Assembly: GCA_016720925.1 (NCBI GenBank)
Contig: JADKJR010000036.1
Location: 302,624 to 366,623 of the forward strand
Source: Betaproteobacteria bacterium
GTDB lineage: Bacteria > Pseudomonadota > Gammaproteobacteria > Burkholderiales > Usitatibacteraceae
Direction of reading: 5' to 3'
Length of the DNA stretch: 64,000 nucleotides
The translations under genes were made by a program, and so were the position numbers. The notes beneath the pieces are model-generated. The model was not told the origin of the DNA. It was given only the letters and a program-made list of their open reading frames with translations, and ran no database searches. Of this stretch, positions 36,979 to 45,646 are shown piece by piece; position 1 is the first letter of the stretch, and each line of letters begins with the position of its first letter.

Positions 36979-38610
36979 ATGAACGATGCATCGCGTGAAT
37001 CGCCCCGTGGAGTACAAGTACTGCACGACCCGCTACTCAACAAGGGCAGCGCCTTTACGGAGGCCGAACGTGATGCGCTGGGCCTGCGCGGCTTGTTGCC
37101 GCCGCATGTCCATACCCAGGATGAGCAGGCAGTCCGCGTCCTGCAGCACATGCGCAACCTGGCGGATCCGCTGGAGAAATTCATTGCGCTGAATGCATTG
37201 CACGACCGCAACGAGGCGCTGTTCTTCCGTGTAATTTGCGATAACGTCGATGAGATCCAGCCGCTGATTTATACGCCGACGGTTGGGCTCGCCTGCCAGC
37301 GGTTCGGACACATTTTCCAACGTCCGCGCGGTATGTTCATCAGTATTGAAGATCGCGGCCGTATCGCCGAAGTCCTGCGCAACTGGCCTCTCAAGGCCGG
37401 CATTATTGTAGTGACGGATGGCGAGCGCATTCTCGGCCTCGGAGACCAGGGCGCGAACGGCATGGGCATTCCGGTCGGCAAGTTGTCCCTCTACACGGCT
37501 TGCGCGGGGGTGGATCCGGCGATCTGCCTGCCGGTGACGCTCGACATGGGCACCAACAACGAAACGTTACTCAATGATCCGTATTACGTGGGCCTGCGCC
37601 GCCATCGTGTGACTGGCCCGGCTTACGATGAATTGATTGAGGAATTCATCACGGCCGCGCATGAAGTGTTTCCGAACGTCATTATCCAGTTCGAGGATTT
37701 TGCGAACCACAATGCATTTCGCCTGTTGCAGAAGTATCGCGACCGGATTTGCACGTTCAATGACGACATTCAAGGCACGGCGGCGGTCGCGGTCGCCGGC
37801 GTGCTGTCAGCGCTACGTATCAAGGGGACCAAGCTCGCCGACGAGAAAATCCTGTTCTTCGGCGCGGGAGAAGCGGCCACCGGTATTGCCGACCTCATCG
37901 TGGCGGCGCTCGTCGCCTCGGGCATGAATCTGGCGGATGCGCGCAAGCGCTGCTGGTTGGTCGATTCAAAAGGGCTGGTGGTGAAATCGCGCGAAGGGCT
38001 TCCGGCGCAAAAGCTGCCGTATGCACATGACCATGCGCCCGTGGGAGATTTCCTGACGGCGGTGAAAACGCTTCGGCCGACCGGCATCATTGGCGTCGCG
38101 GCGGTTGGCGGTACCTTCACGCCGGAAGTGTTGCGCGCGATGACCGATTGCAATGTGCGACCGATCATTTTCGCCTTGTCCAACCCGACCTCGAAAGCGG
38201 AATGCACCGCCGAACAGGCCTACACGGCCACCGATGGACGCGCCCTGTTTGCGTGCGGCAGCCCGTTCGCGCCGGTGCCGGTGGGCGCCAAGACGCTGGT
38301 ACCGCGTCAAGGCAACAATTCGTATATTTTCCCGGGTGTCGGGCTGGGGGCGATCGCGTCCGGCGCCACCCGTATCATCGACGAGATGTTCCTTGCCGCT
38401 GCCAATACGCTGGCCGCGCAAGTCACCGAAGCCGACCTCGATCAGGGCAGCCTCTATCCGCCGCTATCGAATATTCGCGAAGTATCCGCACAAATCGCGG
38501 CAGCGGTTGCCGAGGTGGCGTACGAGCGTGGCCTTGCCACCAAGCCACGGCCCGCGAACATGCTCGAATACGTAAAAAAGCAAATGTTCGATCCGCATTA
38601 TTCGAAATAG
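36979..38610 (+). CDS. maeA: NAD-dependent malic enzyme
   Basis: AGGAG precedes ATG. The 543-residue protein matches SfcA-type malic enzymes: YTPTVGLACQRFG near the N-terminus, VTDGERILGLGDQGANGMGIPVGKL, the metal site FEDFANHNAF, CTFNDDIQGTAAVAVAG, the nucleotide motif GAGEAATGIADL and FALSNPTSKAECTAEQAY. It decarboxylates malate to pyruvate with NAD. It is cytoplasmic and monocistronic; a strong hairpin follows the stop. Confidence 0.95.
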   Translation: MNDASRESPRGVQVLHDPLLNKGSAFTEAERDALGLRGLLPPHVHTQDEQAVRVLQHMRNLADPLEKFIALNALHDRNEALFFRVICDNVDEIQPLIYTPTVGLACQRFGHIFQRPRGMFISIEDRGRIAEVLRNWPLKAGIIVVTDGERILGLGDQGANGMGIPVGKLSLYTACAGVDPAICLPVTLDMGTNNETLLNDPYYVGLRRHRVTGPAYDELIEEFITAAHEVFPNVIIQFEDFANHNAFRLLQKYRDRICTFNDDIQGTAAVAVAGVLSALRIKGTKLADEKILFFGAGEAATGIADLIVAALVASGMNLADARKRCWLVDSKGLVVKSREGLPAQKLPYAHDHAPVGDFLTAVKTLRPTGIIGVAAVGGTFTPEVLRAMTDCNVRPIIFALSNPTSKAECTAEQAYTATDGRALFACGSPFAPVPVGAKTLVPRQGNNSYIFPGVGLGAIASGATRIIDEMFLAAANTLAAQVTEADLDQGSLYPPLSNIREVSAQIAAAVAEVAYERGLATKPRPANMLEYVKKQMFDPHYSK

Positions 38611-38970
38611 ATTTGCGGACCTGCGTGCTTTCGCGTTCATTGTCTCGCCAGGAATGAACGCAGCTTCCCCGCGTGAGCGGGGAAGAACTGCCGTGACAAT
38701 CGCGACAATCGCGCAATTGCAAATAGCAGCTTGGTGTGTCCGAAGTACCACCGCTCGGGCAATTCAGGATTGCGGTTGACCGTAACCCCGGCTAAGCTGC
38801 GCTTGTCGCGCGGTGTCTGCATCACGGTGCCTGCATCAATATCACTCCGCGATGGGCCACGCAAGTTGGCTACACATAAATCTAGCCACGACAACGTGAG
38901 TTCGCGCCATCCATCCGCATCCTCGTCCAGCATGCGCAACCCTGCTTATCCATTGCGGAGATCACGTTAA
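38611..38970. other. 360-bp intergenic stretch
   Basis: It contains the hairpin at 38664-38685 and a duplicated GACAATCGC unit just after it. A 100-codon minus-strand open frame (38637-38939) has no ribosome site and unconvincing composition, so I leave it unannotated. Confidence 0.4.
38664..38685 (+). terminator. Strong hairpin after maeA, resembling a type I-E CRISPR repeat
   Basis: A perfect 9-bp stem, CTTCCCCGC with GCGGGGAAG, closes a GTGA tetraloop. There is no T-run. The sequence is close to repeats of type I-E CRISPR arrays, but only one copy exists here. It most simply acts as a 3' end stabiliser or weak terminator. Confidence 0.5.
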
Positions 38971-41217
38971 ATGGCCAGCCATCCCGTCACGATCCCTGAA
39001 CCCTTCATTTCGGCCGACACGCATATCGCCGAATTCACCTTGCGCGCGGTCGTGCTCGGCATTTTGCTCGGCATGGTTTTCGGCGCATCGTCGCTTTACC
39101 TGGTGCTCAAAGTGGGGCTGACGGTGAGCGCGTCGATTCCGGTTGCGGTGATCGCCATCACGCTGTTTCGCTTGTTTTCAAAAGCGGGCGGGCGCGATTC
39201 CACCATTCTCGAAAACAACATCGTGCAGACCGCCGGTTCCGCGGGGGAATCGATCGCGTTCGGCCTCGGTGTGACCATGCCGGCGATCCTGATACTCGGC
39301 TTCGATCTGGAGATTGCGCGCGTCATGCTGGTGGGCGTGCTGGGCGGATTGCTCGGTATCCTGATGATGATTCCGCTGCGCCGCACGCTGATCGTCGCGC
39401 AACACGACAAGCTCAAGTATCCAGAAGGCACGGCCTGCGCGGAAGTACTCAAGGCCGCCGAGTTGTCCAAACGCGCGACCGACGCGAGCAATGCAGCCGG
39501 TGCGAAGGACGTGTCGGCCACTGCCAGCCGCGCGGGCGTCATTTTTGCGGGCTTCGGTATTGGCCTTCTATACAAGGCGCTCAACGTCGCGTTCAAGGGC
39601 TGGAAGGATGTACCCGAGACCGTCTTTGGCGCGCCGCTGAAGGGCGGCTCGGTCGGCTGCGAAATTTCTCCCGAACTGCTCGGTGTGGGTTACATCATTG
39701 GCCCGCGTATCGCGTCCATCATGTGCGCAGGTGGCGTGCTCGCGTATCTGCTGCTGATTCCGCTCATCAAGTTTTTCGGCGACGCGCTGGCGATTCCGCT
39801 GGCGCCGGGCGTCAAGCTCATTCACGACATGAGTCCCAACGAGATCCGCGGCGCGTACGTGCTGTATATCGGCGCGGGCGCGGTGGCGGCGGGCGGCCTC
39901 GTCAGCCTCGTCAAGGCGCTGCCAATGATCTGGCACAGCCTCAGCGAGGGCTTGAAAGGTTTTGGTGGCGGGGCCAACGGAAAGGCAACGGCTACCAAGC
40001 GCACCGAACAGGATATCCCGATGAAATGGGTGCTGGTCGGCGCGCTGGCCATTGTCGCGATCATCATGCTGTCCGCGCCGCTACACATGAACCTGCTGGG
40101 CGCGTTGATGATCCTGGTATTCGGCTTCCTGTTCTCCACCGTCTCCTCGCAATTGACCGGCGAGATCGGCTCGTCGAGCAATCCCATTTCCGGCATGACG
40201 GTGGCCACACTGCTGTTTACGTGCCTCATCTTCCTGCTGGTCGGCTGGACCGGCGGGCCGTATTACGTGACGGCGCTGTCGGTGGGTGCCATTGTCTGCA
40301 TCGCTTCCAGCAACGCTGGCACCACCTCGCAGGATTTGAAGACCGGCTTCCTGATCGGCGCGACGCCGCGATTGCAGCAGTACGCTATCCTCTTCGGCGC
40401 GCTCGCCTCCGCCGTGATACTCGGGCCGATCCTGCTGAAGCTGAACGACGCCGCGACCGTGTATGTGCCCGCCGCACAAGTAGCGCCGGGGCTGCATACA
40501 GACGCCGCAAAGCTCGTTGAGACCGCCACCATTCAGGGGCCGCAAGCCGCGCAGGATGCCCGTACTTATCGCGTGTGGCACAAGACCGATATTGTCGGTG
40601 GCCCGGCAGGAAAATATCTGGTGGATGACGCGGGCAACGCGGTGTATCTGGTGGATCCGGGCATCAACGGCGCGCACAGCAAGCGTCCCGATGGCAGCGA
40701 AGTGCGCAAGTACGACGCGCCCAAGGCGGTGCTGATGTCGTACATCATCAAAGGCATTCTCGACCGGCAATTGCCGTGGGCACTGGTGATGTTCGGTGTG
40801 ATGATCGCGCTGATCCTGGAAATGGCCGGCGTGGCGTCGCTACCGTTTGCGGTGGGCGTGTACCTGCCGATTTCGTCTTCGCTGCCGATCTTTGTGGGCG
40901 GCGCGGTGCGCTGGCTGGTCGATCGGCGGCGCAACAAACAATCCCATTACGCCAACGCCAGCGAAGAGGAACGTATCGCGGCGGGTGATCGCAGCCCCGG
41001 CGTGCTGCTGGCCTCGGGCTATATTGCCGGTGGTGCGCTGGCCGGCATCATCATCGCGTTCACCGCCGGTGTGCTGACCGACTTCGACAAAGCCGCTAAC
41101 GATTGGTCGATGGCCAACAATCCGTTTTTTGAGGGTGGGAATGCGGATCTGCTGTCGCTGTTGCCGTATTTGCTGCTCATTGTGTTGCTTTACTGGACGG
41201 GAAGAGAAAGCAGATAA
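38971..41217 (+). CDS. OPT family oligopeptide transporter
   Basis: A 748-residue membrane protein with about 15 hydrophobic helices. The N-terminal EFTLRAVVLGILLGMVFGASSLYLVLKVGLTVSASIPVAV and ENNIVQTAGSAGESIAFGLGVTMPA match bacterial OPT members, as does the KYPEGTACAEVLKA loop. A soluble insertion (about 500-585) separates the last helices. OPT proteins import peptides or metal chelates using proton symport. It is followed by a palindromic element rather than a further gene. Confidence 0.93.
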   Translation: MASHPVTIPEPFISADTHIAEFTLRAVVLGILLGMVFGASSLYLVLKVGLTVSASIPVAVIAITLFRLFSKAGGRDSTILENNIVQTAGSAGESIAFGLGVTMPAILILGFDLEIARVMLVGVLGGLLGILMMIPLRRTLIVAQHDKLKYPEGTACAEVLKAAELSKRATDASNAAGAKDVSATASRAGVIFAGFGIGLLYKALNVAFKGWKDVPETVFGAPLKGGSVGCEISPELLGVGYIIGPRIASIMCAGGVLAYLLLIPLIKFFGDALAIPLAPGVKLIHDMSPNEIRGAYVLYIGAGAVAAGGLVSLVKALPMIWHSLSEGLKGFGGGANGKATATKRTEQDIPMKWVLVGALAIVAIIMLSAPLHMNLLGALMILVFGFLFSTVSSQLTGEIGSSSNPISGMTVATLLFTCLIFLLVGWTGGPYYVTALSVGAIVCIASSNAGTTSQDLKTGFLIGATPRLQQYAILFGALASAVILGPILLKLNDAATVYVPAAQVAPGLHTDAAKLVETATIQGPQAAQDARTYRVWHKTDIVGGPAGKYLVDDAGNAVYLVDPGINGAHSKRPDGSEVRKYDAPKAVLMSYIIKGILDRQLPWALVMFGVMIALILEMAGVASLPFAVGVYLPISSSLPIFVGGAVRWLVDRRRNKQSHYANASEEERIAAGDRSPGVLLASGYIAGGALAGIIIAFTAGVLTDFDKAANDWSMANNPFFEGGNADLLSLLPYLLLIVLLYWTGRESR

Positions 41218-41226
41218 ATCGAAGGC

Positions 41227-41294
41227 GAAAGTCTAGCACTGGTGAGGTGTTTGGGGCGTTTGTGGCTGTAAATGCGCGCCAGTGCTGGTGTTTG
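41227..41294. repeat. Palindromic intergenic element, copy 7
   Basis: The arms are TCTAGCACTGGTGAGG and GCGCGCCAGTGCTGG, with a GGGGCGTTTGTGGCT centre. It lies immediately after the OPT gene and forms the left border of the cassette-like region. Confidence 0.85.
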
Positions 41295-41350
41295 ATGTGG
41301 AAAATGGTGTTTCTTTTCGTTGGCCTTACCAAGAAACCCGCTGCACTATT

Positions 41351-41495
41351 TCGTAACACTGTTGGCGGCGGTGTTATGCCGCGAGCGTGGTGATAGGGTG
41401 TTGTTCTGCATGAGTGTTGATCCCCTTTTTCCACAGCATGATTGGGAAAAGCGCGGGACGGTATGTGGGTGCCGCGCTCCCTAAATTCGTTAGGT
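41351..41495 (+). repeat. attC-like site 1
   Basis: It ends in GTTAGGT (41489-41495), a perfect GTTRRRY core, 9 bases before the next start codon. Its last 80 bases, including TTTTTCCACAGCA, are homologous to the corresponding part of site 2. The left boundary (GTAAC at 41353) is less certain. Confidence 0.5.
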
Positions 41496-41504
41496 AAATG
41501 TGAT

Positions 41505-41828
41505 ATGGAATATTCAGTAGCAAAGGCAAATTGCCTCCTCGGCAAGCGGGTTGTTGTAAGTTTGCGCCACATCGGGCAAAACAACCAAGAAACCTATAGC
41601 GGTCTTTGGGGGGTAATCGACTCTGTTCATGAGAATGGGTTGCTCTTAAAAGTTGAAGGGGGGATTGACGAGACTTTCTGGATGCTTCCCCCCGACTTAG
41701 ATGCTTTGCAACCGCCGTCCAAAAAGTACTATCAATTGGATGGGCACGACACGATAGTTACTGACGTTGACTATGAAGCCTATTTCAGTATTGCCGATTC
41801 AGTAGAACGACTTAATTCAAGGCGCTGA
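41505..41828 (+). CDS. Hypothetical cassette protein
   Basis: ATG 41505 lies 9 bases after a GTTAGGT core, as in integron cassettes where the gene starts just inside. The 107-residue product is soluble, with YSGLWGVIDSVHENGLLLKVEGG, a beta-barrel-like pattern (SH3-like is a guess), then TFWMLPPDLDALQPPSKKYYQLDG. Base composition is lower in GC than neighbouring genes. No family was recognised. Confidence 0.65.
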   Translation: MEYSVAKANCLLGKRVVVSLRHIGQNNQETYSGLWGVIDSVHENGLLLKVEGGIDETFWMLPPDLDALQPPSKKYYQLDGHDTIVTDVDYEAYFSIADSVERLNSRR

Positions 41829-41909
41829 CTCAGTGCCTTCCAACCCATCATAATTTACACCCACGGGGTGGCAGACTTCACGTTATCAGTGCCCGTTTCG
41901 CTACGCGAC

Positions 41910-42053
41910 ATGAAAGGAAAACACATAAAGAAGGTTGACGAAATGCGTGCCGAATATCGGCGCGAGGAGCTTGGAAAAGGTGTGCGCGGCAAGCACTATG
42001 AGGAGTTCAAGAAAGGTAGCAACCTCATTTTGCTGACGCCGGAATTGTCATAG
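41910..42053 (+). CDS. Short protein with MRAEY...RGKHY motif, possibly truncated
   Basis: The conserved part is MRAEYRREELGKGVRGKHYEE then GSNLILLTPELS. It resembles a widespread family of small proteins, often beside mobile elements or toxin-like genes, that start MREEYDF and contain GxRGKYY and VVLLDPDV. Members are normally about 70 residues; this one stops right after the LLTPELS strand, so the C-terminal helix is missing. Starts at 41868 (GTG), 41910 and 41943 (with AAGAAGG upstream) are possible. It may be a decayed antitoxin-like gene carried in the cassette. Confidence 0.5.
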   Translation: MKGKHIKKVDEMRAEYRREELGKGVRGKHYEEFKKGSNLILLTPELS

Positions 42054-42123
42054 ATTTTCCCTGCCAATGAAGCGGTCAATACGGCGTTGAGTTCATTGGT
42101 TGGTGTGGCGCGTTCGGCCACTG

Positions 42124-42304
42124 GCCTGACATCGCGTTCAAGCGGACGCGTTACAAAACGGCGCGCTGCATAACTCGTTCGTCATGTAGCAAGCGCGGAG
42201 ATGGGGTATATGTTCATCAATGTGTATTGGTTCTTTTTCCACAGCAGGGTAGGGAGCCGCGCGGAATCGTACGCAGACGCGGTGCTGCTTGCATTGAGTT
42301 AGGC
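42124..42304 (+). repeat. attC-like sites 2 (a degenerate 60-bp site overlapped by a longer one)
   Basis: GCCTGAC (42124) to GTTCGTC (42183) is 60 bases long and carries TTCAAGCGGACGC and GGCGCGCTGCATAACTC, the layout of a 59-base element. A longer palindrome runs from GCATAACTC (42168) to GAGTTAGGC (42296-42304); these ends pair at 8 of 9 positions. The core GTTAGGC lies 8 bases before the next start codon. Confidence 0.6.
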
Positions 42305-42312
42305 CTCAGTGA

Positions 42313-42543
42313 ATGCCAAAACTCATCTCAACTGACGTAGGCGTCATCATCGACGGCGTATCAGTTCCTGGGTACGTCGACGAGAAAGTGTGCGCAAGTT
42401 GCAATCAGTTACGGATTTATCACGCAACCTATGACACGTACTTTTGTGCCAGCTGCAATCAATGGCTGGAGAATCAATGTAGCGACCCAAACTGTATCTA
42501 CTGTTCAAGCAGGCCAGCTGTTCCTATTCCAACGACGGCCTAA
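42313..42543 (+). CDS. Small Cys-rich protein (putative zinc-binding), cassette gene
   Basis: ATG lies 8 bases after a GTTAGGC core. The 76-residue product has a beta-strand start (LISTDVGVIIDGVSVPGYV) and then Cys pairs: CASC, a second CASC, and CSDPNCIYC. This spacing suggests one or two zinc ribbons. Its TAA stop lies inside the next attC-like site (GGCCTAAG), a feature typical of integron cassettes. No family was recognised. Confidence 0.65.
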   Translation: MPKLISTDVGVIIDGVSVPGYVDEKVCASCNQLRIYHATYDTYFCASCNQWLENQCSDPNCIYCSSRPAVPIPTTA

Positions 42544-42616
42544 GTTTGCGTTCAAACGCACTCCACTGGGTTGGGGACGTGCCAACAGCGGCGCATTTCT
42601 TGGCTAGAACTAGGCC
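42537..42616 (+). repeat. attC-like site 3
   Basis: GGCCTA (42537-42542) pairs exactly with TAGGCC (42611-42616), and GTTTGCG...CAAACGC lies within the left part. The right core reads ACTAGGC, two changes from the GTTRRRY consensus. It contains the stop codon of the preceding gene and ends 15 bases before the Nudix start. Confidence 0.5.
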
Positions 42617-42631
42617 GGACGCAATTTCCCA

Positions 42632-43049
42632 ATGGAAAAAACTACCCCACGCATCGGTGTCGGTGTCATCGTCTTACGAGAGGGTCTGGTGCTTCTTGGC
42701 AAACGCATCGGCTCCCACGGCGCCGGATCCTGGGCGCTTCCCGGTGGGCACCTTGAGTTTGGTGAAACCATTGAACAATGCGCGGCGCGTGAAGTACTGG
42801 AAGAGACGGGCCTTGTCATCCAGTCTCCCACGCTCGGCCCGTTCACCAACGACATCTTCGCGAATGAGGGCAAACACTATGTCACGCTGTTCGTCATGGC
42901 CCAATGCGCGATCGGTCTGCCCGGAGCTTCGTGAGCCAAGCAAGTGCGCCGCCTGGCAATGGTTCAGATGGTCAGCGCTGCCGGAACCGCTGTTCCAGCC
43001 GTTGGCAACTTTGCATCGTACGGGGTTCGTTCCGCAGATTGCGGCGTAG
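42632..43049 (+). pseudogene. Nudix hydrolase interrupted by a one-base frameshift
   Basis: The Nudix box is intact: GGHLEFGETIEQCAAREVLEETGL (G-x5-E-x7-REUxEEXGU, here split by the usual spacing). The frame stops at 42934 after AQCAIGLPGAS. Removing one C from the CCC at 42920-42922 restores PELREPSKCAAWQWFRWSALPEPLFQPLATL up to 43049, which is the conserved end of this Nudix subfamily. The intact protein would have about 138 residues and hydrolyse nucleoside diphosphate-linked substrates. Either the gene is decayed or the base is a sequencing error. The start lies 15 bases after an attC-like site. Confidence 0.8.
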
Positions 43050-43081
43050 TTCTTCTGTCAATCTTCCGTTGAGCGGGCTTT

Positions 43082-43148
43082 CAAAGTCTAGCACTGGTGC
43101 GGCGTTCGGGCCAATAATGGCTTGAAAAGCGCGCCAGTGCTTGAGTTT
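43082..43148. repeat. Palindromic intergenic element, copy 8
   Basis: This is one of the best-preserved copies: GTCTAGCACTGGTGCGGC, a GGGCCAATAATGGCTTG centre, and GCGCGCCAGTGCTTGAG. It forms the right border of the cassette-like region, 33 bp after the Nudix gene. Confidence 0.9.
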
Positions 43149-43191
43149 AAGCGGCAACCGGGATTGATCCGGTCATAAAAAGCACAGTCAA

Positions 43192-43228
43192 AGCTCTTCT
43201 CGCTTGGGAGAAGGATTGGGATGAGGAG
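43192..43228. repeat. Short dispersed repeat (CCCTCATCCCC family), copy b
   Basis: Read on the minus strand it is CTCATCCCAATCCTTCTCCC followed by a hairpin and GAAGAGCT, matching copy a at 17302. Another C/G-rich inverted repeat (CCCTCTCC...AGAGGG) lies at 43343-43363. The rest of 43150-43408 holds no gene. Confidence 0.65.
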
Positions 43229-43408
43229 TGGTATTAGCCGTCAATGAAACCCACTCACTTGCAGTGCACATATTCCGCTACATCGGAATACCGCGCGAAG
43301 GGCGCGGAGCATGCTCCGTGAATTCCCCATTTCGCCTCTCCGCCCTCTCCCCGGGGTAGAGGGGACCATACCCCGCGAGATTGCCCGCCGCTGCCTTACA
43401 ATTGCAGC

Positions 43409-45001
43409 ATGACTGACTACATCATCGTCGGCGGCGGCTCCGCCGGTTGCGTGCTCGCGGCGCGCTTGAGCGAAGATCCCGCCGTTCACGTTACGCTGCT
43501 GGAAGCCGGGCCCGCGGATAAAAGCGTCTTGATCCATTGCCCGGCGGGACTCGCGCTGATGGCGCAGACCGGACAAGCTAACTGGGCGCTTGAAACGGTT
43601 CCGCAGCCCGGCCTCAATGGCCGCCGCGGCTACCAGCCACGTGGAAAGGTGCTCGGGGGTTCAAGTTCCATCAATGCCATGGTGTATACGCGCGGCCATC
43701 GCAGCGACTACGACGAGTGGGCTGCGCTGGGCAATCCGGGCTGGTCCTACGATGAAGTCCTGCCTTATTTCAAGCGCGCCGAACACAACGAACGCGGCGC
43801 CGATGCATTTCACGGCGTGGGTGGGCCGCTGAATGTGATGGATCTACGCAGCCCGAATCGATTCAGCCCGATCTTCGTGGACGCGGGAAAGCAGGCGGGA
43901 TTTCCGGCCAATCGCGATTTCAATGGCAGTGAGCTGGAAGGTGTCGGGCTCTACCAGGTGACGCACAAGAACGGCGAGCGATTCAGCGCGGCCAAGGCCT
44001 ACGTCACCCCGAACCTTTCGCGGCCGAATCTCGAGGTTATTACCAGCGCGCACGCCACACGCATCCTTCTGGAAGGCCGGCGCGCCGTCGGTGTGGAGTA
44101 TCGCGTCGGCGGGGCATTGCAGCAGCGGCGCGCGCGGCGTGAAATATTGGTGTGCGCGGGCGCATTCCAGTCGCCGCAGCTACTGATGCTGTCAGGAATC
44201 GGGCCTGGCACACAACTCGCCCGGCATGGCATTGCCGTCGTGCATGACCTCGCGGGCGTGGGCGAAAATCTGCATGATCACGTCGATACCGTGCTCGTGT
44301 ACAACGCGCCACGACTCAAGGATTTGTTTGGCCTGTCGCTGCCCGGCGCCTGGCATGCGCTGAAAGGGATTTTTGAGTGGAGTACTCACCGCCGCGGCAT
44401 GCTCACCACCAATTTTGCGGAGGCGGGCGGCTTCATCAAGAGCCGGGCGGATGAGCCAATACCCGATCTGCAACTGCATTTTGTCGTTGGCAAACTGGTG
44501 GATCATGGCCGCAAGATTGCGCTGGGGCACGGCTTTTCCTGCCATGTTTGCCTGCTGCGTCCGCTCAGCCGCGGCCGCGTTACGCTCACCAGTGCCGATC
44601 CGCTCGCGTCACCAGCAATCGATCCCGATTTCCTCGGCAATCCGGATGACATGGCGCGATTGATTTGCGGATTCAAGCTGACACGCGGCATTCTCAGCCA
44701 GCCCGCACTGGCGCAATTCGGTGCGATTGAGCTGCGGCGCTCCGGCGGCGCGAAGTCCGACGCGGAAATCGAAGCCTTCATTCGCGGACAAGCCGATACG
44801 ATTTATCACCCGGTCGGTACGTGCCGAATGGGGCCGACCGACAATGATGTGGTCGACGCGCAATTGCGCGTGCGCGGCATTGAGCGTTTGCGGGTGGTGG
44901 ATGCTTCCATCATGCCGCGTGTCGTCAGCGGCAATACCAATGCGCCAGTGATCATGATTGCGGAAAAAGCCGCCGACATGATCAAGGCACATATCCCCTG
45001 A
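43409..45001 (+). CDS. GMC family FAD-dependent alcohol/choline dehydrogenase
   Basis: A 530-residue GMC oxidoreductase. The FAD Rossmann motif IIVGGGSAGCVLAARLSED is at the N-terminus, LLEAGP follows, GMC signature 1 is GKVLGGSSSINAMVYTRGH, signature 2 includes GAFQSPQLLMLSGIGP, and the C-terminal HPVGTCRMGP and NTNAPVIMIAEKAADMI carry the catalytic His and Asn. It resembles AlkJ/BetA enzymes that oxidise alcohols and pass electrons to the quinone pool. There is no signal peptide. The substrate is unassigned. Confidence 0.92.
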   Translation: MTDYIIVGGGSAGCVLAARLSEDPAVHVTLLEAGPADKSVLIHCPAGLALMAQTGQANWALETVPQPGLNGRRGYQPRGKVLGGSSSINAMVYTRGHRSDYDEWAALGNPGWSYDEVLPYFKRAEHNERGADAFHGVGGPLNVMDLRSPNRFSPIFVDAGKQAGFPANRDFNGSELEGVGLYQVTHKNGERFSAAKAYVTPNLSRPNLEVITSAHATRILLEGRRAVGVEYRVGGALQQRRARREILVCAGAFQSPQLLMLSGIGPGTQLARHGIAVVHDLAGVGENLHDHVDTVLVYNAPRLKDLFGLSLPGAWHALKGIFEWSTHRRGMLTTNFAEAGGFIKSRADEPIPDLQLHFVVGKLVDHGRKIALGHGFSCHVCLLRPLSRGRVTLTSADPLASPAIDPDFLGNPDDMARLICGFKLTRGILSQPALAQFGAIELRRSGGAKSDAEIEAFIRGQADTIYHPVGTCRMGPTDNDVVDAQLRVRGIERLRVVDASIMPRVVSGNTNAPVIMIAEKAADMIKAHIP

Positions 45002-45030
45002 CGCCGCCCTCACGGGCATGGCAAGACCGG

Positions 45031-45612
45031 TTAGAACGGCTTTGCGTTCCTGACTGCGTCGTCGTGAGCTTGCTTCCCCGCGACCAGGCTGGATGTCTGT
45101 TCGCCAACGATGGCGGTTTTGCAGGTCGCATCGGGCGACTTGCCGGCAGTGGCGACGCTCTTTACCTGTTTGTTGGGGATGTCGAGCGTCAGCGTGCGAC
45201 TCACGCATGGCTTCTGCGCGACCTTGGTCCGAATTTCGCTTTCGGTCCATGATTCGATGTCAAACACCGTCTGCGCGGTTTCCAGGAGCCCGCCTTCATT
45301 GACCGAAACCTGTGCCGACGATTCCATGCACTGCATTCTGGATTTGACGCAGTCGATCGTGGCGGTTTGCAAGTTACCCGTTGCGGCATCCTTCGACACC
45401 CAACTGCCGCCCGCCTGCACCTGATTCACCTGATCGACATCGGCCGTCACGATGAACCAATAAGCGGGCAGGACAACGGGCGCCGCGCGCAGGATCTTGA
45501 GTTCCCGCCACGTGAGCGTTGCATAGATGACGAGTACGGAGACGACGATGATCTCGGCCAGGCGGATCATTTTTCGCAGCGCGGGGCGGTCGTGGAGAAA
45601 GTCGTTTTTCAT
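45031..45612 (-). CDS. Hypothetical protein with one N-terminal membrane helix
   Basis: The start is either 45624 or 45612; AGGAG lies upstream of both. A helix at about residues 15-35 (LAEIIVVSVLVIYATLTW) anchors a roughly 150-residue extracytoplasmic domain with six Cys, probably disulfide-bonded (DCVKSRMQC, KPCVSRTLTLDIPNKQVKSV). The gene follows the nucleoside transporter gene on the same strand after 22 bp and may share its transcript. No family was recognised. Confidence 0.65.
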   Translation of the reverse strand: MKNDFLHDRPALRKMIRLAEIIVVSVLVIYATLTWRELKILRAAPVVLPAYWFIVTADVDQVNQVQAGGSWVSKDAATGNLQTATIDCVKSRMQCMESSAQVSVNEGGLLETAQTVFDIESWTESEIRTKVAQKPCVSRTLTLDIPNKQVKSVATAGKSPDATCKTAIVGEQTSSLVAGKQAHDDAVRNAKPF

Positions 45613-45646
45613 AAAGTGAAACATACTCCTGTTTGTTGATTACCGT

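Noticed and set aside
38664..38690. CRISPR array
   Set aside because: Only one repeat-like unit is present, with no second repeat at spacer distance and no cas genes in the window.
38637..38939. Minus-strand open frame of 100 codons between maeA and the OPT gene
   Set aside because: It has no ribosome site, its composition is not gene-like, and it runs through the 3' hairpin of maeA.
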